From positions 10,352,100 through 10,416,099 of the forward strand of contig CANTUZ010000025.1 in the NCBI GenBank assembly GCA_947846985.1: a stretch of 64,000 nucleotides of DNA, read 5' to 3'. The stretch is from Fratercula arctica. Its lineage: Eukaryota; Chordata; Aves; Charadriiformes; Alcidae. Position 1 is the stretch's first letter; every line of letters starts with the position of its first letter. Under the pieces are notes generated by a model, which was not told the origin of the DNA, did no database searches, and saw nothing but the letters and a program-made list of their open reading frames with translations. The position numbers and the translations under genes were made by a program. Below are positions 20,100-31,177 of this stretch, piece after piece.

Positions 20100-23000
20100 A
20101 GGGGCCCTGCCTCCAGCCAGGTGGAGGAAAGGGACAACCGGGTTTATTGGACAGTGTGGATTCGATGGCCTGGCACATCAGACCCACAGGAGTATAAGGC
20201 TCTAGTGGACACAGGAGCACAGTGCACTCTGATACCATCAAGCTATAGAGGGGCAGAACCCATTTGTATTTCTGGGGTCACAGGGGGATCCCAAGAGTTG
20301 ACTGTACTGGAGGCTGAAGGGAGCCTAACTGGGAATGAGTGGCAAAAGCATCCCATTGTGACTGGCCCAGATGCTCCATGCATCCTTGGTATAGATTACC
20401 TCAGGAGAGGGTATTTTAAGGACCCAAAGGGGTATCGATGGGCCTTTGGCATAGCTGCCTTGGAGGCGGAGGAAGTTAGACAGTTGTCCACCTTGCCTGG
20501 TCTCTCGGAGGATTCTTCTGTTGTGGGGTTGTTGAGGGTCGAAGAACAGCAGGTGCCGATTGCTACCACAACGGTGCATCGGCGGCAATATCGCACTAAC
20601 CGAGACTCTCTGATTCCCATCCATAAGCTGATTCATCAACTAGAGGTTCAAGGAGTGATCAGTAAGACTCGCTCGCCTTTTAATAGTCCTATATGGCCGG
20701 TGCGAAAATCCAATGGAGAGTGGAGGCTAACTGTAGACTATCGTGGCCTGAATGAAGTCACGCCACCACTGAGCGCTGCTGTGCCGGACATGCTAGAACT
20801 CCAGTATGAACTAGAGTCCAAGGCAGCCAAGTGGTATGCCACGATTGATATAGCAAATGCATTTTTCTCAATCCCTTTGGCAGCAGAGTGCAGGCCACAG
20901 TTTGCTTTCACTTGGAGGGGCATCCAGTACACCTGGAATCGACTGCCCCAGGGGTGGAAACACAGCCCCACCATTTGCCATGGACTGATGCAGACTGCAC
21001 TGGAACAGGGTGAAGCTCCAGAACATCTGCAGTACATTGATGACATCATTGTATGGGGAAACACAGCCGAAGAAGTTTTTGAGAAAGGGGATAAAATAGT
21101 CCGAATCCTTCTGAAAGCTGGTTTTGCCATAAAACGAAGTAAGGTCAAGGGACCTGCACAGGAGATCCAGTTCTTAGGAATAAAATGGCAAGATGGACGC
21201 CGCCAAATCCCAATGGATGTGATCAACAAAATAGCAGCTATGTCTCCACCAACTAGCAAAAAGGAAACACAAGCTTTCTTAGGCACTGTGGGTTTTTGGA
21301 GGATGCATATCCCAGATTACAGTCTGATTGTAAGCCCTCTGTATCAAGTAACCCGGAAGAAGAATGATTTTAAATGGGGTCCTGAGCAACGACAAGCTTT
21401 TGAACAAATCAAACAGGAAATAGTCCATGCAGTGGCCCTGGGGCCAGTCCGGGCAGGACAAGATGTGAAAAATGTGCTCTACACCGCAGCCGGGGAGAAT
21501 GGCCCTACCTGGAGCCTCTGGCAGAAGGCACCGGGGGAGACCCGAGGTCGACCCCTAGGGTTTTGGCGTCGGGGATACAGAGGATCCGAAGCGCGCTACA
21601 CTCCAACAGAAAAGGAGATATTGGCAGCATATGAAGGGGTTCGAGCTGCTTCGGAGGTGGTTGGTACAGAAGCGCAGCTCCCCTTAGCACCTCGACTGCC
21701 GGTGCTGGGTTGGATGTTCAAAGAAAGGGTCCCCACCACACATCATGCAACTGATGCTACATGGAGTAAGTGGATTGCACTGATCACACAGCGAACTCGA
21801 ATGGGAAACCCCAGTCGCCCAGGAATTCTGGAAGTGATCATGGACTGGCCAGAAGGCAAGGATTTTGGAATGTCACCAGAGGAGGAGGTGACGCGTGCGG
21901 AAGAGGCCCCACCATATAATAAACTGCCAGAAAATGAGAAGCAATATGCCCTGTTCACCGATGGGTCCTGCCGGATTGTGGGAAAGCATCGAAAGTGGAA
22001 GGCTGCTGTGTGGAGTCCTACACGACAAGTTGCAGAAGCCAGTGAAGGACAAGGTGAATCGAGCCAGTTTGCAGAGGTGAAAGCCATTCAGCTGGCTTTG
22101 GACATCGCCGAGCGAGAAAGATGGCCAGTACTTTATCTCTATACTGACTCATGGATGGTGGCCAATGCTCTGTGGGGATGGTTACAGCAGTGGAAGCAGG
22201 GCAACTGGCAGCGCAGAGGCAAACCCATCTGGGCTGCTGAACTATGGCAAGATATTGCTGCCCGGATAGAGAATCTGGTTGTGAAAGTACGCCACGTAGA
22301 TGCCCACGTACCGAAGAATCGGGCCACGGAGGAACATCAGAACAACCAGCAGGTGGATAGGGCTGCCAGGATTGAAGTGGCTCAAGTGGATCTGGATTGG
22401 CAACGTAAGGGTGAACTATTCATAGCTCGGTGGGCCCATGAGACCTCAGGCCACCAAGGAAGAGATGCGACATATAGATGGGCTCGTGACCGAGGGGTGG
22501 ACTTGACCATGGACACTATTGCACAGGTCATCCATGAATGTGAGACATGTGCTGCAATCAAGCAAGCCAAGCGTTTGAAGCCTCTTTGGTATGGAGGACG
22601 ATGGTTGAAATATAAATATGGGGAGGCCTGGCAGATTGATTATATCACACTGCCACGAACCCGTCAAGGCAAGCGCTATGTGCTCACAATGGTGGAAGCA
22701 ACCACTGGATGGCTGGAAACATACCCTGTGCCCCATGCCACTGCCCGGAATACTATCCTGGGCCTTGAAAAGCAAGTCCTGTGGCGACATGGTACCCCAG
22801 AGAGAATTGAGTCAGACAATGGGACTCATTTCCGAAACAGCCTCATAGACACCTGGGCCAAAGAGCATGGTATTGAGTGGGTATATCACATCCCCTATCA
22901 TGCACCAGCCTCTGGGAAGATAGAACGGTACAATGGACTGTTAAAAACTACACTGAGAGCAATGGGTGGTGGGACCTTAAAACATTGGGATGCACATTTA

Positions 23001-23285
23001 GCAAAGGCTACCTGGCTAGTTAATACCAGGGGATCTACCAATCGGGCTGGCCCTGCCCAGTCAAAACTTCCACGTACTGTAGAAGGGGATAAGGTCCCCG
23101 TAGTGCACATGAAGAATATGTTGGGGAAGACAGTCTGGGTTAGTCCTGCCTCAGGCAAAGGCAAACCCATCCGTGGGATTGCTTTTGCCCAAGGACCTGG
23201 GTGCACTTGGTGGGTAATGCGGAAGGATGGGGAAGTCCGATGTGTACCTCATGGGGACTTGATTTTGGGGGAGAATAGCCAATGA
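20100..23285 (+). CDS. pol: Pol: protease, reverse transcriptase, RNase H, integrase
   Basis: An uninterrupted frame (1054 codons from a GTG at 20121; the true upstream boundary is the UAG). Counting from 20121: protease active site VDTGAQ at residues 29-34; reverse transcriptase with TVDYRGLNE, LPQGWKHSP and catalytic YIDD at 305-308; RNase H with Asp614 (FTDGSC), Glu652 and Asp676; integrase with an HHCC zinc domain starting at His773 and catalytic Asp840, Asp899 and Glu935, a spacing of D,D-35-E. The C-terminal domain follows and the frame stops at 23285. All catalytic residues I looked for are present, so the enzyme set may be active. Confidence 0.93.
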   Translation, partial: RGPASSQVEERDNRVYWTVWIRWPGTSDPQEYKALVDTGAQCTLIPSSYRGAEPICISGVTGGSQELTVLEAEGSLTGNEWQKHPIVTGPDAPCILGIDYLRRGYFKDPKGYRWAFGIAALEAEEVRQLSTLPGLSEDSSVVGLLRVEEQQVPIATTTVHRRQYRTNRDSLIPIHKLIHQLEVQGVISKTRSPFNSPIWPVRKSNGEWRLTVDYRGLNEVTPPLSAAVPDMLELQYELESKAAKWYATIDIANAFFSIPLAAECRPQFAFTWRGIQYTWNRLPQGWKHSPTICHGLMQTALEQGEAPEHLQYIDDIIVWGNTAEEVFEKGDKIVRILLKAGFAIKRSKVKGPAQEIQFLGIKWQDGRRQIPMDVINKIAAMSPPTSKKETQAFLGTVGFWRMHIPDYSLIVSPLYQVTRKKNDFKWGPEQRQAFEQIKQEIVHAVALGPVRAGQDVKNVLYTAAGENGPTWSLWQKAPGETRGRPLGFWRRGYRGSEARYTPTEKEILAAYEGVRAASEVVGTEAQLPLAPRLPVLGWMFKERVPTTHHATDATWSKWIALITQRTRMGNPSRPGILEVIMDWPEGKDFGMSPEEEVTRAEEAPPYNKLPENEKQYALFTDGSCRIVGKHRKWKAAVWSPTRQVAEASEGQGESSQFAEVKAIQLALDIAERERWPVLYLYTDSWMVANALWGWLQQWKQGNWQRRGKPIWAAELWQDIAARIENLVVKVRHVDAHVPKNRATEEHQNNQQVDRAARIEVAQVDLDWQRKGELFIARWAHETSGHQGRDATYRWARDRGVDLTMDTIAQVIHECETCAAIKQAKRLKPLWYGGRWLKYKYGEAWQIDYITLPRTRQGKRYVLTMVEATTGWLETYPVPHATARNTILGLEKQVLWRHGTPERIESDNGTHFRNSLIDTWAKEHGIEWVYHIPYHAPASGKIERYNGLLKTTLRAMGGGTLKHWDAHLAKATWLVNTRGSTNRAGPAQSKLPRTVEGDKVPVVHMKNMLGKTVWVSPASGKGKPIRGIAFAQGPGCTWWVMRKDGEVRCVPHGDLILGENSQ

Positions 23286-23568
23286 ATCAAATCGTGTGCA
23301 ACACTGTCACTGTATGTCCTCGTTACTATAATTGCTATCGGCTGTACTGCAGTAAGAATCACCCAAATTAAGGACAGATGGACTTTGATGAACAGTTGAG
23401 TAAAGCACAGTGGTGATGGGATCAGAGCTGACGCCCAGCAACTTCCTCAAGATCTGCATCTTCGGCCCATGGACTGTGTGCATGAGCTACGCCGGGTACA
23501 CCAGTCACGTGTTCCGAAAACTGTAAGATCTGGGCGTGGCAAAATGGTATGGAATAAGGGGTGGATAA
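23286..23568 (+). other. 3' interior and polypurine tract; no env
   Basis: Only a short 29-codon frame follows pol. A purine-rich stretch GGAATAAGGGGTGGA (23551-23565) precedes the 3' LTR and recurs before the LTR at 24555, marking it as the plus-strand primer. Neither an envelope gene nor a dUTPase is present. Confidence 0.75.
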
Positions 23569-23915
23569 TGTCCTGGTTCTGGCAGGGACAGGGTTAAGTA
23601 TTCCATGCCATGTGAGCCACGCCCACCCTGAGATTAAAAGGAGGGAGGGGGCGAGCAGTCGGGTTCGGAGCGGGCTGGCGCGTCCCGGGGCCGGACCGGC
23701 GGGGACCGGCGGGGAGCGGCGGTTCCGTATTCGCGTCTGTATATTTCTCTGTCGGTGTTATTGTTGTTGTTTTCTTGTTCCTTTTGCTGTTCTGTTAAAC
23801 TGCCTTTGTCTCAACCCAAGAGTTTTGCCTTTTTTCTTTTGATCCTTCCCGTACCGGGAAGCACTGGGCGAGCGACACGTGGTTCTTTGTTGCCATCTGA
23901 GGCCAAACCACGACA
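23569..23915 (+). mobile_element. 3' LTR of ERVL-like provirus
   Basis: 347 bp, identical to the 5' LTR except for four substitutions and one extra GGGGACCGGC unit. Confidence 0.95.
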
Positions 23916-23920
23916 GCACC

Positions 23921-24244
23921 TTATCAAACATGCCTGAGATTCCTGCCCTGCTATTGAAGAAGATCAAAGCATAGTGAAAATCTATGCCTGCTTTAATCCT
24001 TGAAATACAGGTGAGAACAGCATGTCTGAACTCTCGCACTCTCACTCTGTCACTAACAAGGACTCTCTCGCTAATAAGGACTCTACCTTGCTCCGTGGTG
24101 CCTGCATCCCCTGCTTGCATGCCTCTGCCCGGGTGTTGCTTTGGAGATTCCCCAATTCGCGAGGTATTGAGATAAAATTTGCTCTTTGAGTTCCATCCGT
24201 GGTTTTGTAGTTGTTCCTGCGTCGTGCCTGTGTCGGCTCACACA
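23921..24244 (+). other. Right half of ERVL target, LTR-like
   Basis: Contains AAGGACTCTCTCGCTAATAAGGACTC (in two parts, 24056-24085), a motif also found on the opposite strand in the envelope region at 13622-13690. It ends with TCGGCTCACACA, a possible LTR end. Confidence 0.35.
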
Positions 24245-25314
24245 GTGATGAAACCTGAGCTAGCTTCATCAAGTGGTGTCCAGCAAACTCTTCAAGGTGG
24301 ACATGCTACCCGTGGGCACAAACCACAATGAATTTCATATCATCTTTCCTGCCCTGAGAGTCTGCTATGATGGATGAAATCCTGCAGTTATGAACTAAAT
24401 GGACTTATATATAAAGATATATAAGATGTATAAAGATAAATCATAAATGAGTGATCTGTGTATATATGTATGTATATATATGTGTATATATTTGATAGAT
24501 AATAAGTAATAGTAATCTGAGCATGATGCAGATGGTATGGAATAAGGGGTGGAATGTCCTGGTCTGAGGTAAAACAGGACCAATTTTTTGTTCAGTAATT
24601 TTACTTTTTAGTTAAGCCTTTTCTAACTAACTGAAGTGTGAAATTAACAGCATATTATAGAGACACTGTTCGTCCACAGAATGATAAAAGCTGATTATTT
24701 GTAATTTATGCCAAGGAATGGTATGCAGAGAGGCTGTTGCTTATACTTATTGCTATAACAACCAAGGTCAGCTAACTTTGTTATATGCCCCATTGGAGGG
24801 TCAGAAGCAGAAAAGCGTAGAGGGGTCCCGCCTGCGGGGAGGAGTGGACAGGACAGGTGACCCAAAACTGACCAACAGGGTATTCCATCCCATCTGCCTC
24901 ATGCTCAGTATAAAAGTTGAGGGATCAAAGGGGTCAGCCCTCTTTCTTCAATGGCTGATGTCCAAGGAGGACTTTGTCTGTTCGTCTGCCTTTGATCCCA
25001 GTCCATGCATTCCTTACTCCAGATCCGGAATCCAGTTCCTGTCCATCGCTGAGTCCATTCTGGGACTTTCCCCATGCCTGCTGGTGACATGATCGTCATC
25101 CTGGGAGCTCGATACCATTTTTTTATATATTGCATATATTTCATTATTTTCTTTTTTATTATTTTATTAATTTATTAATATTTTCATTAAAGTAGTTTAG
25201 GTTTTTTCTGAACTCATAAGTCTATTTCTCTCTCTCTCTCCTCTCTTTGGAGAGAGAGGTGGGGGAGAGCATCTGTTGTTTGTCTCAGTGGCCAGTCCAG
25301 CCCAAACTATGACA
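24245..25314 (+). mobile_element. 3' end of an ERVL-related element with its LTR
   Basis: A short interior part with an AT-rich simple repeat (24410-24495) ends in GGTATGGAATAAGGGGTGGA, the same purine tract as the intact copy. The LTR then runs 24555-25314 (TGTCCTGG...CTATGACA, 760 bp). Relatives are at 42123-42859 (+) and 34172-34832 (-). The LTR has a GTATAAAAG-type promoter box near 24908. Open frames inside the LTR are not genes. Confidence 0.8.
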
Positions 25315-26997
25315 CGCATATATAATCCTTTAGACATAAACGGTTGACCAAGTCTGGGGCTAGGATTGGATCCAGCCACACGTAGACTCCTCTCTGAGAA
25401 GGAGTTTAGAAAGCAAGGGGGTCCTTTCTGAACCTCGACTCAATGGGAGGGTCTCCCTGACAGTTTTGTCTGACCCTGTACTCTATGCAGTAAATAATCA
25501 AGTGTACCTTGCCATTGAATCTTGTTAAAACACTGTCACATTTACTATCAAACTTTGTTAAATTGCTCGTTTATATCAATAAATATTTCGATGCTTCTCT
25601 CTTATGAGTGAAATGCATCACTCCATCCACAACAAAGGCTTAACTCTAAATATTTGATGAAATTCAGTGAGTTCCACAAATTAAATTGCATAAATGTTTT
25701 GTTAGAATGAGCATTCTCAAGGAATAATTCAGCATTACATTTATGCAGAATTATATGAAGAAGGATAATTGAAAGTGTCATGGTATAAAAAAGCCCAACT
25801 TTCAAAATGTCATACATGCTAAAAACAGTGAGTGCAAAAGTACACCCACTATGTATTTGCTACATTTCACTGCATATGAAACTAATGCAGTTTGGCCATC
25901 CAAATAGGCAACTGAATTAATAATCAGACATCTGCATTTCATGGACAAGTATAATATTCCATGTGCAAACTGGCCATCCAGTGCTGTGCTCAATTTTTTT
26001 TTTAATTGAGCAAATTTTCAGCTGAAATGTTTGAATTTCACACTAAACAAGATAACCCACCTTCATTTTAACTTGTCTTTCAACCAAGGTCATTGGTAGA
26101 TGCAAATATTCAATTTGCATGTACACTTGTCAAAATGAAGCCAAGGTTTACATTCACATGCGTTAAGATTGTGCTCCTGGGCATTTAAAAAGTTAAGCTA
26201 AAGGAGAAGTAATACTAACATGAAGGCATGACCAAAGGGAGAAGAAACCACCTTATTCAGATATCTAAGAGCTTATCTTCACTGTGGTTTAGGTACAAGT
26301 TACGAATTGTCCCAAATAATTTTTTGTCTATACAGATAAATCTCTGTCTTGAGTAAAGCAGTACATTAAATCTGAGTCCTCAAAGCTATGGGCTGAAGCT
26401 CAAGTCATACAGTGAAGTTGCAGTCATAGTCATCACTTAGGTTAGTGTAGCTACTTATTCAGTCACTCTGCTTACGACAACTTCTATTTTTCAGTGTGGT
26501 AGCTTGCAGTTGTATGACCCTGAATGCTGCAGTCTAAGTGCAATATTCCAAACTAAGTATCCTAGTATAATCTCTAGGATTTCAGATTGATATAATTGAA
26601 ATTCATTTGCAATTTATTATTTAGTCACTATGTGTCTTCATATGCTGTAAGCAAACACAGACAGGCCATGATTACCAGTAAACAAGGAAGAAATAACTGA
26701 AACTAAAGTTAAGTGGGGCACTCTTTATAGGGATATGAGTTATCATGTGATTTACAGATGTCTGGAATTTTTCCAAGGAAACAGTTATGTTGGAAAATGT
26801 TGTCTGTATTTTCCAAACTGCTTCATTCAAAGCATTTCATGTCCTATCCATTTCTTTTGGATTTGTAGTAAGGTTGGCCCAACCTCGGTGCACTGGAAAG
26901 GGTGGGAGATACCAAGCTTAAAAGAAGTCTGGTGTCAGATCTACATCAAAGTTAACAACTCAGGAGGCTGCAGTGTTCTGGAGATCTGGGTCCCCAG
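25315..26997. other. No gene recognised; AT-rich
   Basis: No known family or convincing frame; the first 250 bases could belong to the flanking retroviral element but could not be assigned. Confidence 0.45.
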
Positions 26998-28741
26998 TAA
27001 AGGTAAATCCTGAAACTCCATAGTCTTTCTGATGTTCAGCATTTCCTTGCTGGCATTCTTGGACATTAGCCCAATTTACAATCTTCCTTCCTGCCAATAC
27101 TAAGAATTCTAACAATTGCCCTCTCATTCTTTGCAGCATATCTCTATCGGCTGGTAAATTTGGGGGACTGACCTGGATCATTGTCTGTCCATGGGGTTCT
27201 GCCCTGTGCTTCCCCCGGCCAGATTTTAATTCTTTCATCAGGAGTAAAGACAATCTCAATAGTTGCTGCATGTCATCCCACGTAGGGTTATAAATGCAAA
27301 AGATGCTGCATGTAGTTTGTATCACCTTCTCCAGATGTCTGGATGCAGTCCTGAGTAATGTGCTCTAGGCAATCCTGCTTTAGCAGGGGAGCTGGACTAG
27401 ATGATCTCTAGAGGTCCCTTCCAACTCTGAAATTCTGTGATTTCGTGATCCTGTAGCATGGGCATGTCTTGTTGCCCCAAAAACAAATCAGCAGGTGCCA
27501 ATGGCACATGGACTGGTCCCACAGAAAACTGTCTAGGTTCCATTCCTGGCCCTATAATTTTTGTCAGAGAGGTTCTTACAAATCTGAAGCAGTAGCAATA
27601 GCTGAAGCAGAAACCAAAGTAAAAGCAGGGAAAAAAAAGAGCAGTAGGAAAGGCAGGTAGAGCTGAATGTGGAATGTCCCTGATTTTCCCATTCAGATGG
27701 AGTTTTACTCAATTTCTGACTTGAAGGGGAAACTTTTCTCTGATATCTATAAATTCTGGACTGTAAAGAGGTCTTATTTTTCCTGTTAGTTCAGAGATCC
27801 TTACTTATTCTCTGCTCCAGAGGGGAAAATTCTTTTTTTTGATACCTGATACACCAATAGTCCAGTAATTATCCCAGATATACCAATAGTCCATTTGTGA
27901 TGGGAACCAATCCTCCAATTGCTGGCATAGCTAGCTCAGCTTAATATCATTAAAAGAACCAGACTGTGGCAACATTTGGCATGCGTCACCAAAGGCAGTC
28001 ACTTCTGGCCAAATTTCCTGACATAGGGATCGGGCTTTTGATGACCCGGGCCATCCCATCTACTGGTCACCTCTTCACTATACTTTGTCTGCCCCCCCAT
28101 TATTACAAAAAAATCACCTCCTTACTGACAATCAAGATCGAAGGTCCACTACCCCCATGCCTGAGTATTTTGAGGTGAATTCACCCACAAGCCGGCAGTG
28201 CAGATCATTTGGGTCCAGGTGGTAGTGAGACGTTGGATCAGGAGAGTCGGCTATGTACTATCTGGGTCACCAAAACTGTCATGAAAATTTCAGAACTGGC
28301 CCATACCGACTGAGGATAGATGATTTGACCAATTAATACTTAACATACATATACTACTATTTTGCAAAGCAGCTATAATTCTGTGGCATCATCATCATCC
28401 ATCTGCTTCTTTCTTGATCAAAATGTCCCTGGAGTCGGTCTTGCTGCAGTTACTTCTCTCTGATGTCAGATAACGGGAGGCTTTCACAGAGGTGTTAGAG
28501 GGGCGAGGATGCTGGCATTATCTTGGTAGTCCAGGGGTATCCTTTCCTCTTCATGGATGGCTTTAAGATTCTGAGAGACAAAGGTCCTTATCTTCAGGGT
28601 GGGGGCTTCCCCTTGCAATGAGCTGGGGTCCTTTAGTTATTCTGACTTAAGCATGACTATGCAGTATACAATGTAAACTATATATATCTCTCTCTTTTAA
28701 GAAAGTTCATACAATTTCATAATATAAAGACTAATTGGTAC
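26998..28741 (-). mobile_element. 5' part of a gammaretrovirus-like provirus
   Basis: On the minus strand: LTR (28277-28741), primer site TGGTGACCCAGATAGTAC (28255-28272), leader, then gag pieces. One piece contains FSVGPVHVPLAPADLF (about 27475-27535) and another YNPTWDDMQQLL (about 27255-27290), both similar to the capsid start of the larger gamma-like element (VTHNPIWGDVQVLLEY). It is broken by stops and by a small CR1 and stops near 26998. The LTR's other border is cut by the neighbouring LTR at 28742. Confidence 0.65.
27340..27452 (+). mobile_element. CR1 3'-end fragment
   Basis: GGACTAGATGATCTCTAGAG, GTCCCTTCCAACTCTG and the terminal TTCTGTGATT repeats identify a short CR1 tail in plus orientation, inserted in the gag remnant. 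Confidence 0.85.
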
Positions 28742-29365
28742 TGTTGTCCCAAAGTGGGGTCGTTTGCCCGGTGTGCAAGATGCCAATGTACACACAGAAC
28801 AGAGGTATTTTATTATTGCATATTTGCACAGACATGGGTGCTAGGTGGTATTCCACAAAGCTAGCACACCAGTCTACAAACTCCTCAGAATATTTATATG
28901 GTTCAAAACACAGAAATACACACCCTTAATTATAATTATTGGTTAGTACCTTATCTTAACAATTTCTATTAGCTAGTACAGTCTCTTGCTTTCATTTAAA
29001 GCTACAATGTCCTTTAACTGATGTGCGCATGCTCCAGTAGAGTGGGGGAGTAGTTCTGTTCAGTCTCTAATTGAGTTGGTGGTTACGATCTCCCACTGCT
29101 GCCTTTACCTTTCCCCCAGTTACTGCAGATCTTTGTTGCTTTTAGCAGTTGTGTGGTTCTCGGCTGGTTTTCGGTGCCTCCTGCGGAGGGATATTCCCTT
29201 GTTATCAGCCTTCTGTTCTTCAAGGATATATTCGTTAGCAAGGCATGCATTGTTTATACAAAGTGTCCAGTTTCACAAGGCCTTGTAACCTTTTTACAGC
29301 TCTTTGCTCTTGCTTAGTGAGAGATTCTACCTTCTAAAGTACTTTCTACCTTCTAAAATACATCA
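28742..29365 (-). mobile_element. 3' LTR of the large gamma-like provirus
   Basis: Plus-strand borders TGTTGTCCC...ACATCA give a minus-strand LTR TGATGT...ACAACA of 624 bp. On the minus strand the purine tract AAAGGTGGGGAA lies directly before it, and AATAAAA is near 28806-28812. Confidence 0.8.
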
Positions 29366-29514
29366 TTCCCCACCTTTGAGAGTACAGAAGAGGAACTTCA
29401 CTGTAGTTTCTCTTATATTAGTCTCATCTTCTCATAACTTTGTCTCCTTACTGTAGAACATTTCCAAAAAACACTCTATTATTACAAAAGCAAATAAGGC
29501 AATTATTACAATGC

Positions 29515-30209
29515 TCAATAACTTTTTTTTTTGTTTTTAACCCATAGACTCAGATCAGGGAACCAGGAAGTTAACCATTTAAATGTTTCCTCAAATCCAT
29601 AAAATGTGTCATCCTTTTGTATCTCATGGAGCATTTTAGTCTGTTTCCAGATTTCTTCTAGGTCTGTAGAAATTCTGCCACTCTGATCTACATCTACACA
29701 GCAACTAGTATTTAAAACTGTGCTTAACATCATATCGAGAGCCATTCTGTTTTGCAAGGTGATTTCAGCCAATTCAGATACCCCTTTTTGCATTGCTTTG
29801 ATAGCATCAAAAATTTCATTTCCAATTTTTTTTACAACTGCCCCCAGGGCCCTGACCAGTTGGGGGCAGGGGCAAGGCTTTTCTAGTTTTAGTTCCACAT
29901 ATCCGATATCAACTTTTTCTTTTAGGAACAAACCAGTTAGCATTCTTAACTTCAGGAAGCACCGCAATTAAGTAAGTCGAAATGCAAATTCTTTCCTTTG
30001 GATTTCCTGGTTCCCCATAAAATAAGTTAGGGTCCCCTAATTTTATGCAAAAGCAACAGAGGAGTATCAACCCTTTTAGTTCCTGTATATCTGCACAAAT
30101 ACACTAACAAAGGTATAAGAACAATTATTAGAATACAGTACAAGGATACTAAGCTTTGTGTACAATCTAGCTCAATACATGACTTTTCAGAGTCCCAACT
30201 CCAATTCAT
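29515..30209 (-). pseudogene. env remnant, gammaretrovirus-like, SU deleted
   Basis: The frame starts at the ATG that overlaps the integrase stop (ATGA at 30206-30209) and has a hydrophobic leader (SLYCILIIVLIPLLVYLC). After a break the TM subunit follows (29515-29967) with LQNRMALDMM, the cysteine motif NTSCCVDVDQSGRI and a following helix (LEEIWKQTKML). Almost all of the receptor-binding subunit is missing and the membrane anchor is not in the open frame. It encodes no working envelope. Confidence 0.75.
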
Positions 30210-30400
30210 TGAGATTGAGTGAGTTTCAGCTTCAGTGGTCTTGTTTCTTCAGAGATCCACTCCTTCTGTGGAGCTTTCTTCACATGGGTGAAGTGTATCC
30301 ACGAATCTATACCTTTCACCTTTACAGCTGTATAAGTAATTAGTAGTACCAGGTAAGGTCCTTCCCACTTTTCTTTCAGAGGCTCGTCCTTCCAGATCCC
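30206..30400 (-). pseudogene. Integrase C-terminal GPY/F-type domain
   Basis: A short frame missed by length filters reads [20 protein letters not shown] and [12 protein letters not shown] before a TGA. This is the GPY/F domain at the end of gammaretrovirus-type integrases. It lies about 0.8 kb from the rest of integrase, so the sequence between is scrambled. Confidence 0.75.
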
Positions 30401-31177
30401 GGATAAGCCCCCACTCCAGGTTGAAATTGATGCACCGGCGAGTCTAAAGGCAAAGGAGCTCGCTGGTTAAAATACCTGTGCAAGGAAGATAAAGGCCACG
30501 ATATTAAGTTTTTAACATTTCTTCCCCTTTAATGTGCGTCTCCTCCATGTCATAACAAATGGTGAGTAGAGCCTTGCATTGACTGTTTTGGATGCGTTCC
30601 AGCAGCCAACACAGGCCACCACGCTGCAGCAGTCTCCTCAACAATGCAAGATTAATTCTGATGAGGGTAGGTAATAAATCTTGACTCAATGTGTAATCAG
30701 ATTGTAACAATTAATAAGATGTAACAGGAGCTGAATAATTAAAGTCACATCCCATAATTTCAGTAAAGTTACAAACAAAATATTTAAGTGATTGCTTATA
30801 TCTACAGTGATATTATCTACAAATATAAAATCACAAAGGGTTCTCATACAAGCACATCCTTTCCCGATATATACAAGTACAGTTTCAGGGGTTTAATCTT
30901 TTCTACTTTCCCACTAGACTGTGGTCTCCAGGGAGTACATATAAATCCCATTACTTTCTAATAATGTAAGAGTAACAATACAAGAGGTAACAGAATAAGT
31001 ATTCCCAAGCTTTCACTTAGACAAGTTCTGTCTCACAGATACAGTTCATCGAGAGTCTCTGGTTATTCATAGTTTAAGCTCTTGAATCAGTGTAGAGGTC
31101 CATTTGTCCTGATCTCACTCTGGTGCCTTCTTTACTCTGATGTAATGGATCCAAGAGTCGACAGAATTTCAAAGGGA
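30401..31177 (-). pseudogene. Scrambled pol/env interior with duplicated integrase piece
   Basis: At 30890-30965 the minus strand again reads CTPWRPQSSGKVEK, a second, diverged copy of the integrase block found at 31300-31372. The rest has no sustained frame. Confidence 0.6.

Larger units (their letters stand above)
17538..23920 (+). mobile_element. Near-intact ERVL-like provirus without envelope
   Basis: The target duplication GCACC is present at both ends (17538-17542 and 23916-23920). The order is 5' LTR, tRNA-Lys-type primer site, gag, a short overlapping frame, a single UAG, pol with protease, reverse transcriptase, RNase H and integrase, a purine-rich tract, 3' LTR. No envelope and no dUTPase are visible between integrase and the 3' LTR. 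I assign it to the ERVL-like (class III) group from its capsid block and the absence of env. LTR identity, the intact gag and uninterrupted pol point to recent insertion. Confidence 0.92.

Noticed and set aside
24718..25092. 124-codon frame in the LTR at 24555
   Set aside because: The same stretch recurs in LTRs at 34230-34622 and 42287-42562 with different stops; it is LTR sequence.
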